Below are positions 11,201 to 24,669 of a stretch of 64,000 nucleotides of DNA, one piece after another; the stretch's first letter is position 1; every line of letters begins with the position of its first letter. The DNA is from Coprinellus micaceus. Its lineage: Eukaryota > Basidiomycota > Agaricomycetes > Agaricales > Psathyrellaceae. A model generated the notes under the pieces. The model was not told the DNA's origin. It did not search any database and worked only from the letters and a program-made list of their open reading frames with translations. The translations under genes and the position numbers were made by a program. The DNA is taken from positions 1,550,001 through 1,614,000 of the forward strand of contig OX596340.1 in the NCBI GenBank assembly GCA_951394405.1, given 5' to 3'.

Positions 11201-14200
11201 GATATGGCGCCGTAGAATACATACCATGGCATCCGATGGACTTTAGTGCGGTCGTACATGTCTTCTTCCGGTTTGTTCAGGTTGACGAAGTCGGAGACGC
11301 GGGGGTTGCTATAATCCTTCCCTGATTATCACAGATCCGAGTTAACAAACGAACCATTTGAAGATAGAAGCTAGCCTCTGGGTCCAAGAATAAGAGTAGC
11401 GAGGGAACCAATGGGAGTGGACGAAGGAGGCTTGACAAGATAGGTTCGCGGGAAAGCGCGAAAGGGAATGTCATCCCATTATAACGACAGAAGGGGGCGA
11501 GGTACACATCTTGGCGGACGATCGAGAAGGGCAGTCCGAGTGTGGAACAGAAGCGGGCCAATACGGTGGGAAAAGGAGGGCAACAGAGAAGGCAATATCA
11601 AGGCTATCAAGATTTCCGACTTACCAGGCCAAATTTCTGGTTGGTCCGTGTCCAAAGTGTCGTCTGTCAGGACATGTTGCGGGGTATCCCACCTGGCGGC
11701 GCGGTTATAGAGAGTTCAAGGAATGGGAGGATAAGAAACAAACCTTCCGAAGCAGGCGTCCAACCCACCCATGAAGGCGATGGTGTTGTCAATCACGCAG
11801 AGTTTCTCGTGGTGGGCCCAGTAGAAGGTTCCGGTCTGGAAGTGGGAAGGAGACCTTTGCACCATGATATTCGGATGGAGGGACATCAGTCGCTGCTTGG
11901 CGTAGCTAGTTGCGGCGTTTAGCAACGTTCGGGAAGATGGTTTAGAAGAGATGACATACTTGCTATCTGTGGGTGTTGTACGGTTGGATACTTCCAGGCT
12001 ACAAAGCAATTCAATTCACCGCAGTCGATAGAGAAAAGGGAGAGAAAGGGACAAACTATAGTATGATGTAGATCTTCACGCCTTCCTTAGCCTTACGCTC
12101 TAAGAGTCGGTCTAGGCGGTAATGCTCTTTTCCCGGGCGTCGCAACAAGAGCTCTAAGGTTATATTGGGCTCAGTCGTCACTGTCTTGAAGTAGACCCGA
12201 CCTCACCAGGGGATAGCCACCAATCATGGATGTATATAGTCTCCTTAGCCATGAGGATCGCTCTAGACAGGTTCCAGAAATAGTCGCGCTGTACGACGAG
12301 AGTCAATACTTGAAGTCAGAAAAGCTGATATACGTACCCCATCCACAAGCCACTGTGCTGCGACGTTCAGCCTGATCGGAGCAAAACTATCGAACCGATT
12401 CTTCGTCGTATATGGCGAAGTCTGTGCCACCCTCTCAAGGGCGGTGATGAACTGAAGCATTTGCCTCTACCATTCAGATTTAGCGCACGAACCACATGTC
12501 AAGGTTGAGGAGGCTAACCTCATTCCTGGCGTAGAGCTTCAAACGCATTTGAGAGTTGATTACATAGAACGTGTGCCTCGACACGTCTTTGCTGTCTGCC
12601 TTCTTCGCCCGCTCCTTCCGGACGGCTAGCTCAACGGCCTCCCTCTGCTTCTGCCTTTGCTCTTCCTCGCTGAGATCCTTCAGGCCCTGGTCCAATTCAA
12701 GTGGGCCGTTCGGTTGAGGGGAAGAGGGTCCTGCCTGTGCGCCCGGGGTCGGGCCTATCTTGCTGACCCTCTTCAGCTTCTCCAACCCATCGGTCCTCAG
12801 CATCCCGTTCAGCTGGACCGATGGGTCCATCATCGGTGTCTGTGCACCTTCCAGAGTGTCGTCCGAATTGGAACGAGTGGCTGCCTTTCCAGTCGGACGA
12901 GAAGGTTCGAGCGCGTGCCCCCCCTCCGATTCGCCATCGCTCCGAATGACCGATCCAGACCGACGAGATAGAGGAGTGGAAATGTCACTGTCCATAGAAG
13001 GCCTCGGTGTGTGAGTCATCTCTGTTGCGCCACTCGCCACCCGACGGCTTTTCGAGCTGACTGTACCAGCCCTGTCTCTCCCCCTGATCTCGTCCTGTGC
13101 CTTCTCCCCTTCCTCCGACCCACCAGACCCGCGTTTAATACCCAGACCGATTAAGGATTGTTTCCGACTGCCAACTGACGATGTCTTCTTTGAACTCTTC
13201 GTGCTTTCAGCGCGTCCATTGCGGTGGAACATCTTCGAGACGCGTGACCTGACGCTGGACACGGCAGACTTGCATGACCTCGAATCGTCGTCGGTGACCT
13301 TGATTTGTATACCATGCTCTTCCTTGTGGTGGTCCATAGCGTCTGCTTCGAAATGGGGGTGGAGGGTAGGTAAAGTAGATTTAGGCGCGCGATGAGCGTT
13401 GTCTTGTTCGTCGTCGGATGAGTCGTGGCCCAAAAGTCCCCCGAGACCCTGCCTATAGTATCGCTTGGGTCGCTCGATCTTGAAGTCGGAATCCAGGATG
13501 AAGACGTCCCAAACTTCCAGTTCGCCAGGCTCGACAAGAGCGACGATGTAGCTCTCGCGGACAGCGCACCATCGCTGTTCTCTCCTGTCCCTGAATCCTG
13601 CACTCTTGCGCCCGAACGGAGTCGGCCCCCGTCCCTCCTTGTCTTCTTCGCGAGAGCTCGTGAGGAAGGAGGAAATGAATGACCCAATCTTGTTGGAGAC
13701 GGCTTCCACTCTTAGAAAACCCGCTTTGTACTGTGCTCCTCCGGATTGATTTAGGGCAATCGACAAAGCACTAATTTCTAAGAAGGAAGCGAGACGATTC
13801 GAGGTTGGGAGGAACATCTATTTGGAACACTGATCACTATGTAGGCCTTGCTTTGACGATGAGTCCACTCACCACATAACGGATCAAAGAGATTAGGTAG
13901 TTCTCCAGCTGCTCTCTCTGAAGCCTCGCGAACTCTGGCTTGGTGATCCTCGAACCCGAACCTCGGTTGAGATACTTGAAGTACGACAGACTGGTCACCG
14001 GGAAATCCGGGAGCTTCTCGCGAGGTTTGTGTGGGGCCTGGTTTTCCCTCCGCTCCCCGCCGACCTGTATTATAGCACTTGCCCCGTGGATCGTGTCGAC
14101 GAAGCCATAGTGACCGTGAAGACTGAGAAAGTCTCTTAGCTCGCGGTAGATGACCCACCTCGCGGCCCCATTCGCATATTCGCATTCGATCCGGAATACG

Positions 14201-15462
14201 CTTTTGTTCTTGTGCAACGGATGCAAGCTATCGGTGATCCTTAGTCGCAGTCGATGAAGAAGGACTGGTATACGGCGATGTCCCTTCTCATCACGCTCAA
14301 ACCAAAGCTTCGGCATGAGGGTGGCGAGACCTCCGGTAATGAGTTCGTCGATGATGTTCACAGATGTGGCAACAGCGGTGCTAGACCCGGCACGGGGATG
14401 AAGAGGGGACTGTGGGTTCTCTTGGGCGATATGAGGAAGTAGAGACCGAAGGCGAGCCCATTTGGCTTTCCCGAATTCCGAACCTTTGGGCTCAGCTTCC
14501 TTGCCGTGGTCGTCACCCTCGGATGTTGCGGAAGGGCTGCTGAATATCTGGTGAGGTAAAGAGAAAGCGCGGTGCATGCGAGACATCGGGGTGTTTGGGG
14601 AGCTAACTGGCGGTGTTGGCGTTGCCGTTGTCGGGGATCCTGGATGAGGATGTGATGCGCCTCGCTGCTTCTCGCTCCTGTTGCGAGCTAAGGGGAACTT
14701 GGGTAGGGTTGTTGGCGAGCCTGGGCCATCGCCATCGCGTTCACTTGCGTCTTCGTTAATGGTAGGCGAGTATACGACAATCGGGTGCCCGTCTTCTGAC
14801 TGCTCTGGTGAGTCTTGTTCTGGTTTCTGGGAATCTGAGGCGAATATCCGGGAAAGTATGGACGTTGGCGGCCTCGAAGTTGGCGTAGCCAGATCATCTG
14901 GTACGTGTGGGAAGTATTCGTCGCTGTCGACTCTGCCATCATCCGGTCGAGGGGAGTCCACCGTGTGGTCATTAAACCAGCGAGTTAACGGGTTCCAGGT
15001 ACCGTCCCCAGAATCGTTGGACTTTTCGGTGGAGGCAGTTCCCATCCGGCTCTCCTTCCTCTTGCCCTTGTCCTTTGAGGACTTCTCCTTGGGAACTACG
15101 TCCAGCGGGGTACGGAAGTCAGCGACATTGGGACGGTAAGATGACCCGTTGGGAGTGAAAAGAACTTCTTCGCCATTCTGGTCATAGATCGCTGCACCCT
15201 CTAGAGGTATTAGCTCAGTATCATATGGAGTAGGGTAAGTAGAGTGTCTCGAGGCCGGTGAATATGCAAAGGAAAGCGACCTCGGTGGGCCAGTTCTCGC
15301 AGACGGCGTGTCGGGTTGCCTAAGGTGGGAGCTGAGGGATTTCGTGGTGTCCAGATGCTTGAGGTGGCCAGCCTCTTGCCCGCTGACACCGTCTTCGACG
15401 TTGTTCTCGACGGCCTCGCGTGCTGCCTGTCTTGCCTGGTCGATGACGGCGACCAGTGACAT
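8229..15462 (-). CDS. PLD1: phospholipase D with PX and PH domains (PLD1/SPO14 type)
   Basis: Membrane-associated enzyme that hydrolyses phosphatidylcholine to phosphatidic acid and choline. Reading from 15462, a long Ser/Pro/Asp-rich leader (about 380 residues) is followed by a PX domain ([32 protein letters not shown]). A PH region starting near 13740 carries a long charged insert and resumes at [17 protein letters not shown]. The first catalytic HKD motif is HHEKLCVID (near 11800) followed by [13 protein letters not shown]. The second is [20 protein letters not shown] with [14 protein letters not shown] (near 9830-9950). Both thus have the H-x-K-x4-D pattern needed for activity. The last intron (GTGAGT near 8352) joins GELNGHL to [22 protein letters not shown] and the stop at 8229. 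With about 15 exons it is the largest gene here; some middle junctions are not resolved base by base. Confidence 0.9.
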
Positions 15463-18400
15463 TGTAGAGGATGAGGATGGTCAGGATGCACGCGAGTTGA
15501 ATCCTGGCGCGTGCCAGTGCAGGTCACTGCAGTGCACCCGCGCAGTGATGGATGACATCATCTATTCACGTGAATCCGGTTGGACTCGAGGCTCGGCGCC
15601 TCGGCATTCCCAGGCTCAGCAATTCACCTCTCGACTCATCGCAGCAGAGTCTGGCGCTTCCAGCCTACCTCAACAAGGACGACCCTGTACCTGCCATCCC
15701 ATCTGTGTCTCGACCCTAAAACTTGTTGGACAAGACACGAGAGAGCCGGAGTACGCTCCAGCTGTCGAATTTGAGTTCGGCATTTGATAATAATGGCCGG
15801 GTCTTTCATTCGTAGCGTCATTAACGGGTCATTAATTCGGTATTGACGTCTGTAAGGAGCTGGCATCTAAAATTATTGGTACGTTCGGATGGTGTGGCCT
15901 CAAACGAACCAATGGCAGCCCGCTGTACGTAGAGAAAAAGCCCGCAGATATGGTGGCAACACTGGCAAGGGCATCGTAGACGCATCCGACGAGTGCGTCC
16001 ACAGCAAGTGATTCGAAACAGAAGAACGGAAGGCTCGCCGTGGCGGGCCTGTCCACCTCGGTGGCATGACTTTCGTGTTGCTTTGACCGCATCAAACGCC
16101 TGCCCCCACACTAGGCACGTATTCAAAGCGTTCACTATAGCTTCGACGGAGAAACGCGCTGAGTATCCTCGGATGGGGTGTCACCCTTTCTCCGATTATT
16201 CTGCCAGGGGCCACCACCAACCGGGGTGGAGTCCTTGACAGGAAATTCCCGGAACTAGGGGGTTGGGGGTAGGGGGTACTTTCACTGTTCAAGTACCCAG
16301 CGCGGAATCTTCAGTCAGTTTTTCAACTCAGGACTGGCCATAATAGCAGCGCGAGCCGTACACTGAAGTGATTTGTGGCGCATCGCATGGCGATGCACGA
16401 GGACCGCCATTCCCGAGGCGCAGGGGGCTAACTCGCATACACTTCCGACGAGTAAACATGGATTTAAGACGGTGAAAGGTCGCACATAGCGGCTACCATG
16501 GTTTAAAATTGGACTTTATCGAACGCTTCCCTTCTTCGTCCGTACGCCCGTCTAACTACGGCGACGTTCTACTCACAAGGTCGGCTGTCGGACATAGCGC
16601 ACACTCACAAAAACTTTAAAGCTGTCTTTCTGCGCCGGAACGTCTAAGGATTCTTCACTTCACAGGGAGGAGTCGGTGTCCGTGGAGCCCTCTGTGAAAT
16701 TAGGTGCGACCGAAGCCTTCACGAACAAGAGAATAGTAGATGTATGTTAGCCTTTGGTGCACAACACCGCCATCAGAAGTTCTTTAGAAACGGAGTCGAA
16801 CTCAGCCCGTCACAAAGATATCAGAGCACAGACAATTCAGGTGGGCGCGGGGTAAACATTTCTTCCAACTTCGTCTTCTTAGGGGAGGGTCGGGGGCGAA
16901 GGTAAACCGTCGTTAAGGTGTGCGTACCTTCTGTTCGGCGCGTTGACTCTGCGCTGCTGAGCATACCTCTCGCAATTCCAACCGACGCTTTAACGGCGCA
17001 CAATGGAAGGAGCCTTTCGCGACGATACGAGCAATATTTCATTCGGTGGGCGCATGCGTTCCCAGGCGTCGGGCTCAGAAAGCCACTCGAATGAATTCGG
17101 GGAGCCTCCAAGAGGCCCCGCTCTTCTTCGCAGGGAGTGAGAGAATTCAGGGTGGTAAGCCATGTTACATTGGTATCGAAAAAGAGAATGGTGAACTGGC
17201 GGCTTGACATTAGTGCACTCACCGGGTCAAATGAATTGCACTTTAACGTATTGAATTTCCCTTGCATTCAGTTTTACCTATTTGCGTACAAGCATCCTCC
17301 CACTGATGCACAAGGTGGCGTGAACCGAGCCCCTAAAAATCCCATCACATGGTAAAAAGTATCGTGACGGTATCTCGCCACCAGACGAGGGCGACCCGTA
17401 TATGACGGACGCTTGCACCTCCCTGTCGCCGCCCCGTACGTATGGTCGAATTCGGTTTTTGTGGCTGATTCCATTGATCATCGCTGGGAGAGCTGTGTGC
17501 GATTTCCATCGACGTCGAGTGCTTTCCCCACACTCGGCATTCGGCAATCCCCGCTTCCACGTGGGGACTGGAGGCGCTTCTCGATCACCATCACGGAAGT
17601 TTGTCGAAAAAGGGAATAGAAGCCACCAAATCGAGATTCTTCGGTCACTCAAACGACAGCCTGGTAGCAGAAAATCGGCGGAAAGGGCGCAGGCTCTCAG
17701 GTTTGCCCTTGAAGAAGTACCCGAGTTTTCCCCGTCACATGCGTAAACATTCCTCTGCCGGTCCAGCCTATTGCCATTCAGGCTCCTTGCGAAGGAGCTC
17801 CGAACGTCACTTCATGGTCGGATGATCACCTCGTATACTCTTTGGGATGTGGGGAATGCGGGGTAGGGCCCGCATTAGTATGAGGTAGTGCCCAGTGCCG
17901 CAAGTGATCTACAGGACGCCTGTCATCCAAGGTGACATGTGGTTATGTTGCCGTTGTGTAGGCTAATAACAAAGGTACTTTCCATACAAGGGATGTGTTT
18001 CCGCTCCCGCTCTTCAATGGGCTTGGTATTCACTCAGTCGATCCAGAAGGGAGAAAGGATGAAGCGGTGAGGGTGCGTCTTAAACTATCAGTGGGAGATT
18101 GTGCCACTTCTTGCCCCCGCCCGAAAGGGGACGTGAAACGCGCGCCCCGCTTCTTCCTGCAGAACTAACAGAAAGTACTCAGCCATTGCCTCCGTGAAGC
18201 GCCCCTTCTGACTCTGGTTCCCAGAGAACAACGAGGCAAAGATGAAATCCTACCTTCAAAGGCGATCATCGCTTACACCTAGGATGGGAATTGCAGGGGT
18301 CTTCTAGCGCGTTTTAGTGTACCCCGTTCCTGCGCCAGGGTCTTTCTATCATTCCTGTCAGTACTTCATTTCAGTGGGCCGGGGGTGCCTTGGGCTCCGT

Positions 18401-20106
18401 ACGCGTGGCTGCGAGTAGAAGTGCACTCGGGAAACCATGTGTGGTGATCCGCGGCCATCTCCTCTCGTGGCGTTATGAAGAATTCGCCCGCCTTTGCCGT
18501 GGGATGTGACTGCTGACTGAAATGTGGGAGTGGGCACAGATAACCGCCCTTCGATAATCGAGACCTGCAGGTTAGGAAACGGCACTGGGTTCATACTTTA
18601 CATCATGCATACAACATCTCAGTTGTTGCGCGCCTCGTTACTAGGAGACGTTGATAATGTCTTTTGACCCCAATTATCATAATCGGACCGCCGGTGCCTA
18701 TGTCGTCAATGTACCCTGTGAGGGCACGGTCTCTTGGACTGTCCTTCGGCCCGTCGCAGAAGTAGATGTAAGTATTGTAGCGTCATCGGAGAAAGAGAGA
18801 AGTACTGTGAAGGGGGCACACCTCCCCAGCCCAATCCGTGATCAGTGGAAGTATTTCACGCGCAGATCGCTTCAAAGACACCCAGGGTTCGGCAAGGCGC
18901 TCGAGCAGGGTTGAGGGCTGTTAAGGGCCCTCCTGCCCTAACGACACTGGGGGCAGTTGTTCACGATATTAATTATTCTGAGGAAGTCAGTGCAAACCTA
19001 CAGCGTAGTCAAACCTTAAAGGCAACAGTGGAAGCACCCAAACAAACATTTTTGCTCGCCCGCCCACTCAACAGCATCGGTCTCATCGATGGCTGCTTCC
19101 AATTTCGACCGGCAACATCGAAAAGTATGAGGCTTTTACACATCTGGCGACTGATTAGATATACGCATCCGCATCCCCAAGCCGTGGCTGATGTTGCTCT
19201 CTTCGGCGTTCTTCTCGAGAGCTAAGTGCGATACAATAAGGCCGGTTGACAGTTTGGGTCGGATAATTAGATCGTGATTTTCGTATACGCCCCGTTGAGA
19301 CCTATTGCGAGTCGACCTATCGAGGTAATTTCCTTGTGAAAGGGCCATGATCGACATAGCACGGAGAAAATGCGGAACAATCGCAGTGGGGTAGACAGCC
19401 TTAGACAGCTTCATCTACCACCATTGAATGTGGGGTAAGGTATGACATACATGGCCCTTCACATCCTGTTCGAACCGCCTCCCTGGTTCATGATGAAAGG
19501 TAACTGGGGCTCCCGGGCATGGGAATGAGGACGCAGTAAGAAGTGGACACTCGCTGTATTAGGGCCCGATAGCCACCGCCGGAGTTTGCGTTTTTTTTTT
19601 TCAACGCGACTTTGTGAAGGAGGAAGCGCGAATGGGTTCCTCGAGACATCGCTTAGACAAAGAAGGCCCAGAAAATTGGAGTGGGGAAGGTCCGGGAGGG
19701 CGGGGGGTGCCCGCCACAGCCTTCTGATACGATGAACGTTGGAGCTGAATCCGTCCATCATAACTGTGTCGAGAGTTTGAGCACTTAGCGTACCGTCCGA
19801 ACAGGGAGACATACGAAAGGCACATAGCCCCAAAATAGCCGTTGTATGATTTACCTTTCTGGGGGTGCAGTTAACCGGCACACGGATGGCCAAAGGACGT
19901 AACCTCGGTGAAAGGTAATCACTGTCCTCCTGAATAGTTAGTATCCAACGCAGAAGTTCGTCTACGTCGCGCGAACGGCCGTCAATCCGTCCTTAAACGG
20001 GACGGATACGGCACCGTACGGGCCTGTGGCGAGTAACATTCAGCCATGGGTAAATGGGCAAAGAGGCAATAAGTTGACAAGATCCTCCTACAGACAACGA
20101 GGCCAA
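15463..20106. other. 4.6 kb region with no supportable gene
   Basis: The largest gap in the window. Open frames here are short, overlap on both strands and show no domain, no signal peptide and no convincing splice-joined reading. Composition varies, with a run of eleven T at 19591-19601, and there is no obvious long terminal or inverted repeat. Only the ends can be assigned: the 5' flank of the phospholipase D gene at the left and the 3' flank of AOS1 at the right. Fast-decaying relics of a transposon, a long non-coding transcript or a lineage-specific gene cannot be excluded by eye. Confidence 0.5.
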
Positions 20107-21571
20107 TCAGGCTATGTTCATTCTGATCGTGGTCCCGCCCCCGGTGTTTCCATCGAAGATGAAGAGGTTCGCGATGGGCGGGTCACGTCCGCCTAGCGCC
20201 TTCAGGACATCCTGCCCAAGCATTCCACCCACGATCGCGCAGACGGGGGAGAACTCATGACTAGCGGTGGTCGACAACGATCTAGAAATCGAAGAATAAA
20301 TTAGTCAAATGACACGCCAATTAATGCCACCACAATTCGTACTCGATGAGGTCTCGAGGGATCTGAGTAAGAACTTGTTTATTCACATCAGCGCTTGCGA
20401 TAAGATTGTTCGCGATGTTCTCGAGTTCCACTGCATTCTCGAGGGCATCTGGAAGCTGATCATTATGGAGGGACTGGTACTGCCATAAAGCTTGTTTCAT
20501 TCAGTTGAGAGGAGCCAGAGTCATGCAGAGAGTCAACGACCTACCAAGAATAGCGAACGCAAGAGCCGGGTTGACTTCTTTGGTCTGGCGCCTTGTGAGC
20601 CCGGACCATTTATGCTGCAGCGCCTGCTGGAGAGGAGTGTAATTGACAGTCGCCTTGATGTTTTTGGGTGCTTCGCCCGCATCTCCACGAACTCTGTGAA
20701 GGGTTCCAAAGCCTTTGGTTAGTACTGCCGGGAAGGGCACAGTCGAGACGACAGATGACGTACGGAGCCAGATATTCGTGCGTCAACAAATCGCAAAAGA
20801 TGTACCCATGAAGCCCATACGAGCCACCAGCGTACAAGGGCTTCTGATGTTTTCGACACAAACCATTAATTTCCACCTAGAAGAAAATGGGCTCGAAATT
20901 CAGAACTTTCAATTACAGAGGCAGTCAGAGGTAGGGAGGGAGCTTCTCACCAATCTGTCTTTGCTTTCGTCCGTGATGCAGACCAAATCCACCCTCTCGA
21001 TTATGGATTCGAAGTCTGCGCTCTCGTACGCGAGGCGCTTTGCGACGGTTTCAACGGTCACAAGGGGGTTGAGGCTCTCTATTCTTGGCTTAGCAGCGTC
21101 CAATCTCTAACGAGCGACGCAAAGGAATACAGGCACCACCACAACGTAACCCGACAAATAACCATTAATTATCCGTGTCGAAAGCGTAGCAGTTGTCATA
21201 AACGTACCTTTTTCCCCACATCTTCGTCTCTGAAGAAGAAGCCTGTCCCAAGGTCTTCTTCGGCTACATCTTCGCCATCCACAATAACAAGCTTCCCGAT
21301 TCCAGCCAACACCATATTCTTGATTGCTTCCGTGGCTACACCGCGCAGGCGTACCACCAGTATAGTAGCGCTTCTCATCCTGGTGTGGGCATTGTGGAGT
21401 CAGGGTACGAGCCACGGACGAGTACAAGGCGAGATGGGCTGACCTCTGCTGTGCCTCGAGACCCCACAACCTCATCTGACGATCGTAGCGACTGGCTTCC
21501 TCCTCAGTGAGGGCTGCAGTGCCAGACTGTTGGTTGTTGGTGACATCGAGCTCGTTCGTGGAGCTAGACAT
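20107..21571 (-). CDS. AOS1: SUMO-activating enzyme E1 subunit (AOS1/SAE1)
   Basis: Smaller half of the heterodimeric SUMO E1; together with Uba2 it adenylates SUMO in the nucleus. The start at 21571 gives a short Thr/Asn-rich leader, then EEEASRYDRQMRLWGLEAQQ, the diagnostic beginning of E1 N-terminal repeats. Next come RSATILVVRLRGVATEAIKNMVLAGIGKL, VIVDGEDVAEEDLGTGFFF and DVGKKRLDAAKPRIESLNPLV. The second half has KPLYAGGSYGLHGYIFCDL and the terminal block with NTGGGTTIRMNIA before the stop. There is no catalytic cysteine domain, as expected for this subunit. The Rossmann glycine motif is degenerate (RLRGVATE), which is usual for the AOS1 half. Five or more short introns are needed. NEDD8 E1 subunit Ula1 is less likely, because the end matches AOS1. 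Confidence 0.88.
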
Positions 21572-21961
21572 GGTTCCAGCCCAGAGTGTCGAGGATGGAG
21601 GATAGCTGATCACGTACAAGGCAGAGGAGCGTTGGGCGCCAAAACGCGTCAACGCGCTCAACGAAATGAACACCAAACAGGGACAAACTAAGCGCCATGT
21701 GTCCCGCTCGTTCCTCACTCAGCTCTTCCCCCCCGTAACGGGTCGTTCAAAGTCGTATATGGGTTCCTATCAATACATTGTGATTCTTACAGATAATGTA
21801 GGCGGTACTATAAGTATAACTGCAGGCAGGGTATCGGTGATAACAAAGGAAGAAGAGGCCGGAGATGTTATACAAGGTTCGTTCGGATACAGCATAGGAA
21901 GTGTGGTCATCAGATAAATATAAGAGCTCGTACTCAACAGCAGTGCGCTCGGGATCCCCTC
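21572..21961. other. spacer between Zn2Cys6 gene and AOS1
   Basis: About 390 bases between two minus-strand genes. It must hold the AOS1 promoter and the 3' end of the transcription factor gene. It is comparatively A/T-rich and I see no coding segment in it. Confidence 0.4.
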
Positions 21962-24669
21962 TCATCCCATAATCCCAATGCCGTCAGCGCTGGAGGTACC
22001 GTCCCTATCATCATCGAGAAGGTAGTTGCGTTCGATCTCAGACAAGATGCTCAGGAAGTCCCCTGAAGGAAAACCATATCAGTATCGCCTCTTGAAAAAG
22101 ATCGAAGTCAAAGAGAGACGTACAGAGGTAGGCGTGCGCCCGTGCAGCAGACGCTGGAGCCGTCTCGGCCTTCCGCACAGCGTCAAGAAGGGTTGATGCC
22201 ACGAAGCGAACCTTGTGAACCAAGCTGGGGCCGTTGGTGGCTATTGACTGGATCGGGATGCTATGGAGGATGCTCAAGAGCTCGCATGCGACGGCCTCCC
22301 TGTCCTCCGCCACCTTCTGCTCGTCGAGAGACCCGTGCAGCGTCATGATCAGCTCATCGCGGTACTGGTCGATCACGAATCGAACGAGTTGCTAGACGTA
22401 ATATTAGACATTGGAGACGGGCAATAAAATCGTCAGAACATACCTGCGTCACGTAGAGATTGGCTTGCATGACGAGAAAGGGGTTGAGGGCGTTCACCCT
22501 TGATGCGTTGGGGTTCTCAAAGAAGTCCTTCACCTCAGCAAAGGTCGCTTGACGGAACCCAGCACCTCCATACTCCGCCGGCGTTTGTTGCATGACTTGG
22601 GATGGCTTGAGACGGAGAGGCTCAGGCGTGTGACTGAGCGCAGACATGATTCTCTGGTGGAGCGACTGGACTTCCTCCAGCCTCGCCGTCGCAAAGTGGC
22701 CTTGTGGGGGCGACCGCTTGTCCACCCTGATCCGCACAAGGATCTCGCCAAGAAGCGCAAATATTCTCGAGATGTAATTGAGCCCGGAGACGAGGGCGGT
22801 CTTGCCATGCGGTTGTGGAAGGTAGGCGCTGGGGGTGATGCTGGGGTGGGAGAGGGATGGTCAGTTGAATGAGAGGCGGATATAGCGGCTGAAACACATA
22901 CTATTCGTCGTCGAGTTCTTTGGGGAAGTGGACGGTGCAGTCTTCATCACGCAAGCAGATGGGCCGTCCGAGCAGAATGGACATTGACTTATCGGCCCCA
23001 AAGAGCAGCCAGAATATCCGTCTCCGCACCTCACACTCGATGGGATCCAGACCCTCGTAGGACGCCTCCTCGTGCAGCCGGAGGGTGACTGCAATGTGGG
23101 CCGCCTCACCAAAAGCGGCGTGTTGCGTCGCGTCGTGACCCTCACAGAAATGGTACACACAGTCACTGGACCCGGATTTAGAGACAAGGGTAGGTAACTA
23201 GGGCTGAGAAACTCACAAATATCGAATCACAACGTGGGAAGAGGTCGGTGGGTCGTAAGAGGCGATCGTTATGTGTCTACTGGCTTCGTGGCAGGTCTGA
23301 TGATGATATCAGGATGAGGAGACGCTGACATGGGGAGAAAAAGGGCTTTACCTGCGCGAGTTTCCTCACCACGGGGCGCTCCATGGGAAGATACGACCGT
23401 GGTACTTGCACCAGAGTGGAGGCTACCGTAGACATGACGAGAGCAAAGAACAGAGGATCCCGCTCTTCTCGCCGAGAGTGCAAATCAGCCATGAACGAGG
23501 GCTTATGGATGCAGGGGGTCAGGGGGTAGACAAAGTCGAAGAAGAGGGCGATAATGAGAGAGATCGTATCCCGAGGAGCGATTTCCTCGAGCCTTCGTGG
23601 CCGGTAGTAGTAGGAGAGCGGTGGGACTTGTTGCGGTGGGGGCAAGGGGACAACCTGCGGTTGTTGCTGCTTGTACGACCAGCCGTTGTAGAGGGGAGGG
23701 TAGTTGCCATAAGGATCGACAGGAGAGTAGGGCGACTCTTCGGTTTTGGGGGACGTGATTTGAGTGTGCAAGAGCCCAGGACCGCCATTCGATGATGGAT
23801 CTGCTGAGCGGGGACCGTTGTAGGGGGGAGATGGGTGAGAGTGACCCTGGAACGCGTGAGGGCCGTGGTAGGTGTCTGCTGCGATGGGATATCGCGAAGG
23901 TGGCAAGGGAACCGAGGGGACTGCAGCATGGGCACTCAGAGGAGGCTCAAGGAACGCCGTCGGACTCTTTGGGTGAATCACAGGCGAAACTTGGAGAGGA
24001 TGGGGCGGCTGGGGCGGCGGGTTGGTCGTTGTGGCAGACTGGGGCTCGACGTCCGAGGGATTCTCTGGCTGGGAGTTGTTCGCCGCTGCAGCCGCTGCCG
24101 CCTCCTGCAAACGCCGCAAGTAGCTAAGTGGATTGACTCAGTGTGTGTTTTGTGACGAAATCGCCAGATCTCACAGGTTCGGAGGCCCTCGCTTTTTGGG
24201 CTGATAGTCGTATGTGCACGGAATGCCGAGCGTAATACAGTGGCGGCAAGAACCCTTGGGATCGTCTGCGTTTTCTCTGGCACATCGGACCTTGCGCGCA
24301 CGGCAGGCGTCGCAGCCTGGCGGAACCTGTCAGAAGCCGGCGGGCGGCGCAATTAATGGCAGACTCACTCTGGGACTGCCTCCTATAAAGACAGGGCAAA
24401 TGTAGTCAGCATGGAGGATCATTGTAGAGAAATGAATATTGACATGGCGGGGTAGTGGCAGAGAGGGAGAGATAGAAGGGACCAATGTGGGGGAATGTGG
24501 GGAGCGCGGGGTGAAGAGGGGAAATGAAGGCGCGGCGGAGAAAGCTCGGACATTCGCAGACATACTTTCTCTTGCTTTTGCTGTTTTCGGCGTGTGAGTC
24601 CTTGAGACGGCCGTCGTCGGATGGCGGAGTGGCCGAGAGATTTTCTTTCTTGGGGCGGGCAGCAGGCAT
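21962..24669 (-). CDS. Zn(II)2Cys6 fungal transcription factor with fungal-specific middle homology domain
   Basis: Nuclear DNA-binding regulator of unknown target. The first exon begins MPAARPKKENLSATPPSDDG and is basic. After introns, the zinc cluster appears at about 24190-24320 as CDACRARKVRC...CRHCITLGIPC, with all six cysteines in the standard spacing except for a longer third loop (ARENADDPKGS). It is followed by the basic linker YQPKKRGPPN. Next comes a Pro/Gln/Ala-rich segment of about 200 residues (23300-24110), then the fungal_trans region: LIIALFFDFVYPLTPCIHKPSF, DPLFFALVMSTVASTLV, and later GEAAHIAVTLRLHEEA, ECEVRRRIFWLLFGADK and LLGRPICLRDEDC, all hallmarks of the xylanolytic-activator-type MHR. 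The end carries DFLSILSEIERNYLLDD before the stop at 21962. The proline-rich region between the domains suggests an activator. Confidence 0.88.

Noticed and set aside
16785..16825. GAGTTCGACTCCG on the minus strand resembling a tRNA T-arm (B box)
   Set aside because: The flanking bases do not form a T stem, and no A box, anticodon arm or acceptor stem could be found around it.
16821..17652. minus-strand frames of 148 and 124 residues in the gene-poor block
   Set aside because: They carry no domain or signal, lack consistent splice continuation and are comparable to chance frames on the other strand.
15463..20106. possible LTR or inverted-repeat transposon
   Set aside because: I found no paired terminal repeats, target duplications or reverse transcriptase/transposase motifs by eye; only a repeat search could settle it.
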